64,000 nucleotides of DNA. Origin: CAIOGI01 sp964561875 (lineage in GTDB: Bacteria > Patescibacteriota > Minisyncoccia > Phycocordibacterales > PALSA-1337). This document shows positions 58,929-64,000 of the stretch, in pieces. A program made the position numbers and the translations under genes. Numbering within the stretch: position 1 is the first letter of the stretch; each line of letters opens with the position of its first letter. The DNA lies in assembly GCA_964561875.1 (NCBI GenBank), contig CAZLQL010000002.1:26294-90293 (forward strand). Direction: 5' to 3'. Under the pieces are notes generated by a model, which did not search any database, was not told the origin of the DNA, and worked only from the letters and a program-made list of their open reading frames with translations.

Positions 58929-60953
58929 ATGGATGAAAGAGTGTCAAAAGAGACAATAAAAGAGGTTAAAGATAGACTCAATAAATTGAAGGAGGCGATA
59001 GAGAAATATCGTTATGATTATCATGTTTTAAATAAAACTACTATATCTGAATCAGCTTTGGATTCACTTAAACATGAATTGGTAGAGATAGAAACAAGGT
59101 ATCCACAACTTATAACTTCAGATTCTCCATCACAGAGAGTAGCTGGTGAACCTTTGCCAGAGTTTAAAAAGGTTATACATAAAGTTCCACAATGGTCATT
59201 TAATGATGCATTTTCGCCTGAAGATATGAATGAGTTTGATCTTAGGGTAAAAAGATTTTTAATTCAGTCTGGTATAGAAAATCCAAAACCAAGTTATGTT
59301 TGTGAACATAAGATTGATGGATTAAAAGTTGTGCTTGAATATAAAGACGGTTTACTTTTTAATGCTGCAACAAGAGGTGATGGAAAGATAGGTGAAGATG
59401 TTACATTAAATGTAAGAACTATAGAATCAGTACCTTTAAAGTTAAATAGATCCGTAGATATAATAGTTGAAGGGGAAATATGGATGTCAAAAAAACAATT
59501 AGAAATACTAAATAAAGACAAAATCAAAAACGGTGAAGAACCATACGCAAATCCTAGAAATCTAGCTGCGGGTTCTATACGTCAACTTGATCCAAAGATC
59601 GTTGCCGAACGAAAACTTAAAGCTTTTATATATGATATTGCTCAATACAATGACTTTCCTGACAGTCAAAAACAAGAGCTCGAACTCCTCCAAGAACTAG
59701 GTTTTGCTGTTAATAAACATTTTAAATATTGTAAAGATATAAATGAAGTAATTGAATATTGGAAAGATTGGCAAAGTAAAATGGATAAACAGGATTATCT
59801 AGCAGATGGAGTTGTGGTAAAAATGAATGAAAAGAAGTATCAAGATTTATTGGGGTATACTGGGAAAGCTCCAAGATGGGGTATTGCATTTAAGTTTCCA
59901 GCAGAACAGGTTACAACGGTTGTTGAGGATATAGTATTGCAAGTTGGAAGAACTGGTGTTGTTACACCTGTTGCGCACTTGAGACCTGTTTCTGTAGCTG
60001 GGTCTACTGTTTCTAGAGCGACACTTCATAATGAGGATGAGATAAATAGGTTGGATATAAGGATAGGTGATACTGTTGTTTTGCAAAAAGCTGGTGATGT
60101 TATACCTGATATTGTATCTGTTGTTCATGAACTTAGACCAAAAGATTCTAAACCTTATAAATTTCCTACTCATGTTCAGGGTTGCGGAGGGGATGGAAGT
60201 ATAGAAAGGATTCCAGGACAAGCAGCTTGGAGGTGTGTATACAAGGATTCATTTGAACAAAATAAAAAAAAGTTTTATTATTTTGTTTCAAAAAAATGTT
60301 TTAATATAGATGGTTTGGGACCAAAGATTATAGATCAATTACTTGATAACGGTCTCGTATCTACATTTGATGATATTTTTACATTAAAAAAGGGTGATCT
60401 ATTGGCACTACCACGCTTTGCAGAGAAATCTGTAGATAATTTACTCGAGTCTATATCAAATTCAAAAAAGATATCTTTAGCAAGACTTATATCTTCTTTG
60501 TCTATAAATCAAGTTGGGGAAGAGACAGCATATGATGTGGCAAATCATTTTAAAAACATTGAAAGTATAATCGAAGCAAAAAAAGAGGAAATAGAATCAA
60601 TATATGGTGTGGGCCCTGTAGTTGCTCAGTCGATGTATGAATGGTTTTCTGATATAGAGAATAGAAAATTATTAAGGAAGATATTAAATCATGTTGAGGT
60701 CGAAAAGATCAAAAAGGTTGAAAATTCGAAAATATTAGGAAAAACTTTTGTTTTTACCGGTACTATGCCTAGTCTAGATAGAGATGAAGCTCAGTCTATC
60801 GTTAGAAAATTGGGTGGTGAAGTTTCAAATACTGTTTCAAAGAATACTAACTATGTTGTATCTGGTGAAAGTGCCGGTTCTAAACTAGATAAAGCTAGAG
60901 AATTGGGTATACCTGTATTAGATCAAGATCAGTTCTTAGAAATGGTAAATTAG
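58929..60953 (+). CDS. ligA: NAD-dependent DNA ligase
   Basis: 674 residues, the usual length. Ia domain at the N-terminus, adenylation site CEHKIDGLKV (KxDG), then the OB-fold with GRTGVVTPVAHLRPVSVAGS, helix-hairpin-helix repeats, and a C-terminal BRCT domain (LGKTFVFTGTMPSL). The zinc finger is degenerate: QGCGGDGS and WRCVYKDS retain only two of the usual four cysteines. It seals nicks in replication and repair, using NAD. It is the sole DNA ligase in the window. Confidence 0.97.
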   Translation: MDERVSKETIKEVKDRLNKLKEAIEKYRYDYHVLNKTTISESALDSLKHELVEIETRYPQLITSDSPSQRVAGEPLPEFKKVIHKVPQWSFNDAFSPEDMNEFDLRVKRFLIQSGIENPKPSYVCEHKIDGLKVVLEYKDGLLFNAATRGDGKIGEDVTLNVRTIESVPLKLNRSVDIIVEGEIWMSKKQLEILNKDKIKNGEEPYANPRNLAAGSIRQLDPKIVAERKLKAFIYDIAQYNDFPDSQKQELELLQELGFAVNKHFKYCKDINEVIEYWKDWQSKMDKQDYLADGVVVKMNEKKYQDLLGYTGKAPRWGIAFKFPAEQVTTVVEDIVLQVGRTGVVTPVAHLRPVSVAGSTVSRATLHNEDEINRLDIRIGDTVVLQKAGDVIPDIVSVVHELRPKDSKPYKFPTHVQGCGGDGSIERIPGQAAWRCVYKDSFEQNKKKFYYFVSKKCFNIDGLGPKIIDQLLDNGLVSTFDDIFTLKKGDLLALPRFAEKSVDNLLESISNSKKISLARLISSLSINQVGEETAYDVANHFKNIESIIEAKKEEIESIYGVGPVVAQSMYEWFSDIENRKLLRKILNHVEVEKIKKVENSKILGKTFVFTGTMPSLDRDEAQSIVRKLGGEVSNTVSKNTNYVVSGESAGSKLDKARELGIPVLDQDQFLEMVN

Positions 60954-60985
60954 GTCAATTTTTGTTAGACTTCATTTATAAAATT

Positions 60986-61279
60986 ATGATAACAAAAGCT
61001 GAAATAGAGAAATTGGCTGATTTGGCTAGAATAAAGGTCACAGAAGATGAAAAAGAATCATTAGCAAATGATATAGGTGCTATTCTCTCGTACGTAGATG
61101 AAATCAAGAAAATAAATATGGACATCGATGCAAAATCAAATATCGGTGCAGTTTCAAATGTTTCGAGAGAAGATACTGTTATATCATCATCTGAAGAAAT
61201 GGTGGAAGATATAATAAAAGAATCTCCAGATAGAGAAGGTGATTTTATAGCTGTTAAAAAGATAATATCTCAAGACTAA
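60986..61279 (+). CDS. gatC: Asp-tRNA(Asn)/Glu-tRNA(Gln) amidotransferase subunit C
   Basis: 97 residues from the ATG at 60986 (MITKAEIEKLADLARIKVTE); a start at 60962 would add eight residues not typical of the family. Helical N-terminus and ILSYVDEIKKINMD match GatC, the clamp that holds GatA to GatB. It lies 1 base before gatA. The gatB gene is not in the window. Confidence 0.93.
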   Translation: MITKAEIEKLADLARIKVTEDEKESLANDIGAILSYVDEIKKINMDIDAKSNIGAVSNVSREDTVISSSEEMVEDIIKESPDREGDFIAVKKIISQD

Positions 61280-61280
61280 T

Positions 61281-62711
61281 ATGATAGATATAAAAAATTT
61301 AACAATTAAAAGTGCGCATGAAGGTATGAAAAGTGGCAAGTATTCAGCTACTGATCTTGCAAAAGCATATCTTGAAAATATAAAGACAGTAGATGATAAA
61401 ATCCACGCTTATCTAGAAATATATAATGATGTTTTAGACCAAGCAAGTATTGCTGATAAAAGATTTAAGAATGGTGATTACACAATACTAACTGGTATAC
61501 CTTTCGCAATAAAAGATAATATCTTGGTTAAAGGTAAGATAGCTAGTTCAGCTTCAAAGATTTTGGAAAATTATCATGCTAGTTATGATGCAACTGCAAT
61601 AGAAAAGTTAAAACAAGCTGGAGCAGTTCTTGTGGGTAGAACAAATATGGATGAATTTGCCTTAGGCGGTTCTACAGAAAAATCTGCCTTTGGCGTCACA
61701 AGAAACCCTCATGATTTAGACAGAGTGCCTGGTGGTACATCAGGAGGTTCTGCAGCTTCTGTTGCATCCAATACTTCACTTGTCGCTTTGGGTTCTGATA
61801 CTGGAGGTTCTGTAAGACAACCTTCTGCATTTTGTGGAGTTGTGGGACTAAAACCAAGTTATGGTTCTATATCTAGGTATGGACTTATGTCGGCTGTATC
61901 TTCATTTGATCAGATAGGTCCTATAGGCAAGACAGTCTCAGATGTTGAAATAGTCTTTAATATAATAAAGGGAAATGATATACACGATAGTACAAGTATT
62001 AAGGGTGATACATATAAAAAGACGAGAATAGGTAAAAATAAACCAATTATAGGTGTACCAGGGTTTTTTATGAATATGGGTGGTATAAAAAAAGAAGTTC
62101 TGGATAATTTTAAACTTACAATAAATAAGTTTAAAGAACTAGGATTTGAAGTAAAAGATATAGATTTGCCAAATGCTTCTTATGCACTTCCTGCATACTA
62201 TATAGTAAACTTTGCAGAAGTCTCATCCAATCTCGCAAGATTTGATGGTGTAAAATACGGTCTACATAAAGAAGGAAAAGACATAGTGGGGGATTATTTT
62301 GAAACAAGAGGACAAGGTTTCGGTAAAGAAGCTAGAAGAAGAATACTCTTGGGTACATATGTACTATCTTCGGGATATTATGATGCATATTACAATAGAG
62401 CAAATAAATTGAGACAAGTTATCACCAATGACTTTATAAAAGCATTTGAAAAAGTTGATATAATAATAACACCTACGACACCAAGCCCAGCTTTTAAAAT
62501 AGGTGAAAAAAATAATGATCCAGTTTCTATGTATCTAGAGGATATATTTACAGTAACAGCAAATCTTACTGGTCTACCAGCAATGTCTATACCGTCAGGC
62601 TTTGTAGATATAGATAGTAATAAATTACCTCTAGGGGTACAGATTACAGGAAGACATGGAGATGAGGATGCATTGTTTGAAGCAGGAAAGGATTTCTTAG
62701 GTGAAAAATAA
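61281..62711 (+). CDS. gatA: Asp-tRNA(Asn)/Glu-tRNA(Gln) amidotransferase subunit A
   Basis: 476 residues. Amidase triad: Lys in GIPFAIKDNILV, Ser in GGTSGGSAAS and the nucleophile Ser in GSDTGGSVRQPSAFCGVVGL. It releases ammonia from glutamine for converting mischarged Glu-tRNA(Gln) or Asp-tRNA(Asn). It follows gatC directly. The end overlaps neither neighbour but is 1 base from the next ATG. Confidence 0.97.
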   Translation: MIDIKNLTIKSAHEGMKSGKYSATDLAKAYLENIKTVDDKIHAYLEIYNDVLDQASIADKRFKNGDYTILTGIPFAIKDNILVKGKIASSASKILENYHASYDATAIEKLKQAGAVLVGRTNMDEFALGGSTEKSAFGVTRNPHDLDRVPGGTSGGSAASVASNTSLVALGSDTGGSVRQPSAFCGVVGLKPSYGSISRYGLMSAVSSFDQIGPIGKTVSDVEIVFNIIKGNDIHDSTSIKGDTYKKTRIGKNKPIIGVPGFFMNMGGIKKEVLDNFKLTINKFKELGFEVKDIDLPNASYALPAYYIVNFAEVSSNLARFDGVKYGLHKEGKDIVGDYFETRGQGFGKEARRRILLGTYVLSSGYYDAYYNRANKLRQVITNDFIKAFEKVDIIITPTTPSPAFKIGEKNNDPVSMYLEDIFTVTANLTGLPAMSIPSGFVDIDSNKLPLGVQITGRHGDEDALFEAGKDFLGEK

Positions 62712-62712
62712 T

Positions 62713-63306
62713 ATGGATGACGCTCACATTTCATTAACAATCCCCGGTATTGATATCCAATACTATATTTCTGCTATATGGCAGTATATTTTAAACCATC
62801 AAGACAGCCTATATGGTTTTGTAAAATCATTTATAGGTACGGTAGTTGGATTATCTATACCCGTATCAGTATTTTTGTTTATAGGAATAATAATAGCAGT
62901 TGAAGGTATAAAGATTGTTAGAAAAAAAGAAGAAGATATATATTATCCAAAACCAAAAGAGGAGAATGCTAAGGTGGAAAATGAAATTTCAAAAAGATGG
63001 GATATGGTAAAAAAGCATATTTCTTCTGAAAATCAAAACGATTGGAGACAAGCTATTATGGAAGCAGATATTATACTCGATGATTTGTTAGTAAAACTAG
63101 GCTATAAAGGTGAAAGTATCGGTGAAAGATTGAAAAGAGTAGCAAAAGGAGATTTCTCTACTTTAAATGAAGCATGGGAAGCCCATAAGGTTAGAAATGA
63201 AATTGCTCATGAAGGATCAAGTGTAGAGCTAAATCATATTGAAGCAAAAAGAGTGATAGGACTTTACAGGAAGGTTTTTGAAGAATTCTATCATATACAT
63301 GATTAG
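62713..63306 (+). CDS. Membrane-anchored protein of unknown function
   Basis: 197 residues from the ATG at 62713; a GTG at 62701 would overlap gatA. A membrane helix at about 35-60 (TVVGLSIPVSVFLFIGIIIA) is followed by a cytoplasmic helical domain (about 85-197) with NDWRQAIMEADIILDDLLVK, GESIGERLKRV and KVRNEIAHEG. RNEIAH recalls the RNxxxH motif of HEPN-type RNases, but the full HEPN pattern is not clear. It lies 1 base after gatA and may be co-transcribed. Confidence 0.5.
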   Translation: MDDAHISLTIPGIDIQYYISAIWQYILNHQDSLYGFVKSFIGTVVGLSIPVSVFLFIGIIIAVEGIKIVRKKEEDIYYPKPKEENAKVENEISKRWDMVKKHISSENQNDWRQAIMEADIILDDLLVKLGYKGESIGERLKRVAKGDFSTLNEAWEAHKVRNEIAHEGSSVELNHIEAKRVIGLYRKVFEEFYHIHD

Positions 63307-63377
63307 AGCTTTTGTATTAGCCATATTGTGAACTTTTGATATTGCATTTTATTTAGTGTGTGGTAATATATGTTTAT

Positions 63378-63449
63378 AGCGGGGTAGAGCAACAGTAGCT
63401 CGTCAGGCTCATAACCTGAAGATTGTCGGTGCAATTCCGACCTCCGCAA
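63378..63449 (+). tRNA. Divergent initiator tRNA-Met (CAU)
   Basis: The sequence aligns with bacterial tRNA-fMet: AGCGGGG/CTCCGCA with an unpaired A1-A72, D-stem GAGC/GCTC, anticodon stem TCAGG/CCTGA with loop CTCATAA (anticodon CAT at 63410-63412) and T-stem GTCGG/CCGAC. It is unusual in three places. The D-loop is only AACAGTA, lacking GG. The T-loop is TGCAATT, not TTCAAAT. The stem below the anticodon has AGG/CCT rather than the initiator GGG/CCC. Only ACAA, not CCA, follows. Confidence 0.8.
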
Positions 63450-63463
63450 CAAGGATAGTACAA

Positions 63464-63775
63464 ATGAGTAATATAATAATACAAGTTGTAATTCTCTTTA
63501 TTATACTAGTGTTGTATTTTTATACTGTTGAACCAGAGGACAATACTCTCTTTTTAAGAGCATTACTTCTTGCTGTTATATTAGTAATTACAAAATTGAT
63601 TCCAGTCTATATGGAAGACTACGTATTAATTGGCTGGGGAATTAGTTTGGTTGTCTCTTTATATTCAATAATTAAATTAACTGGTCAAAGTATAGTCAGT
63701 TCCGTATTCTTTCTCATAGTTTTAGAAATAGTTAGTTATGTACTTCAAATTGGTTTAGTTAAATATATTCATTAA
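63464..63775 (+). CDS. Small membrane protein
   Basis: 103 residues with three or four hydrophobic segments (IIIQVVILFIILVLYFY, FLRALLLAVILVITKLIPVY, GWGISLVVSLYSIIKL, SVFFLIVLEIVSYVLQIGLV). No motif identifies a family. It starts 14 bases after the initiator tRNA and ends before a terminator, so it may share the tRNA transcript. Confidence 0.5.
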   Translation: MSNIIIQVVILFIILVLYFYTVEPEDNTLFLRALLLAVILVITKLIPVYMEDYVLIGWGISLVVSLYSIIKLTGQSIVSSVFFLIVLEIVSYVLQIGLVKYIH

Positions 63776-63837
63776 ATATTATTTCATTTTAGGTATATAG
63801 AAGTGGTATTGTTATGTGATGAATTCAAAGGTTCGAT

Positions 63838-63873
63838 AAAAAAACAAAAACTGGCCAATCTGGCCTTTTTTTG
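63838..63873 (+). terminator. Terminator after the small membrane-protein gene
   Basis: GGCC-AATCT-GGCC is flanked by AAAAACT and TTTTTTTG, which also pair partly, with a clear T-run. Confidence 0.7.
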
Positions 63874-63910
63874 TTATATTCTCATAGTAACTTATTTTGA
63901 AATTAGGTTA

Positions 63911-63929
63911 TAAATATGTCGGCGTAGCT
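63911..63929 (+). repeat. 19-bp direct repeat at the window end, copy 1
   Basis: TAAATATGTCGGCGTAGCT occurs at 63911-63929 and again at 63982-64000. GTCGGCGTAGCT looks like a tRNA 5' end (acceptor plus start of D-arm). Downstream of copy 1, TTTTGGTTAGGAAGT only roughly resembles a D-loop, and no matching acceptor strand CGCCGAC follows. Confidence 0.6.
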
Positions 63930-63981
63930 GTTTTGGTTAGGAAGTGAAGCTGTGCCACAGAGTTTGTTGAAAATGTTAGTT

Positions 63982-64000
63982 TAAATATGTCGGCGTAGCT
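63982..64000 (+). repeat. 19-bp direct repeat at the window end, copy 2 (possible tRNA start)
   Basis: The exact repeat of 63911-63929, 71 bases on, is cut by the window edge. If a tRNA follows, copy 1 is a partial duplication of its 5' end and promoter region. Confidence 0.5.

Noticed and set aside
1..64000. CRISPR arrays, rRNA genes and insertion sequences
   Set aside because: No regularly spaced repeats, rRNA-like sequence, or transposase genes were seen in the window.

Overview
The window is about 64 kb of an AT-rich bacterial chromosome. It looks like a member of the Patescibacteria (Candidate Phyla Radiation), probably Parcubacteria/Paceibacteria. The reasons are: a compact S10-spc ribosomal protein operon that goes S5-L15 with no L30 gene; many secreted proteins of families common in that group (AWGENxGWINF repeats, peptidoglycan-binding/IPT proteins); a type IV pilus cluster of Patescibacterial layout; heavy use of ATA codons, with a tRNA-Ile(UAU) to read them; almost no Shine-Dalgarno sequences at core genes; and many promoters so close to the start codon that the transcripts should be leaderless. 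TGA is used as a stop (for example in ftsH), so this is the standard bacterial code and not the Gracilibacteria/SR1 code.

Layout. 1-3.2 kb: 3' end of fusA, then two secreted proteins. 3.2-17.7 kb: tuf and the ribosomal protein operon (S10, L3, L4, L23, L2, S19, L22, S3, L16, L29, S17, L14, L24, L5, then S14, S8, L6, L18, S5, L15), secY, an adenylate-kinase-like gene, map and ndk. A GC-richer lipoprotein gene on the opposite strand interrupts the operon between L5 and S14. 17.7-17.9 kb: a structured RNA of unknown family with its own promoter and terminator. 17.9-26.2 kb: a membrane protein, a beta-CASP nuclease, infC-rpmI-rplT, a phospholipase D-like synthase, DoxX and a 1202-residue G8/beta-helix surface protein. 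26.2-34 kb: an accessory region with a phosphatase/TrmB island bounded by 22-bp direct repeats, an Sm-like small protein, a GHKL ATPase, a Panacea-type toxin-antitoxin pair and orphan genes. 33.7-36.7 kb: ssrA (tmRNA), smpB, ftsH and tRNA-Ile(UAU). 36.7-45.8 kb: membrane and surface proteins, recG, tRNA-Ser(GCU), a small island (HAD, SDR, serine recombinase remnant) bracketed by two copies of an unrecognised hairpin element, a gingipain-like protease and comF. 45.9-58.9 kb: the type IV pilus cluster (pilM, N, O, P-like, B, response regulator, T, C, major pilin, second pilin, pilD and four pseudopilins), interrupted by an opposite-strand glycosyltransferase. 58.9-64 kb: ligA, gatC, gatA, two membrane proteins and a divergent initiator tRNA.

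How it fits together. Core genes supply translation, secretion (SecY), protein quality control (tmRNA/SmpB/FtsH) and repair/replication (LigA, RecG). The pilus genes and the large secreted proteins are the machinery facing the host or neighbouring cells. Scattered through the core are short single-gene cassettes (11.2, 29.5, 33.2 and 36.8 kb, and the 26.3-27.6 kb pair). They are GC-richer, usually on the minus strand, often have a TTGACA-type promoter and a ribosome binding site unlike their neighbours, and end in strong hairpins; I read them as acquired DNA. All functional calls rest on reading motifs by eye, with no database search.
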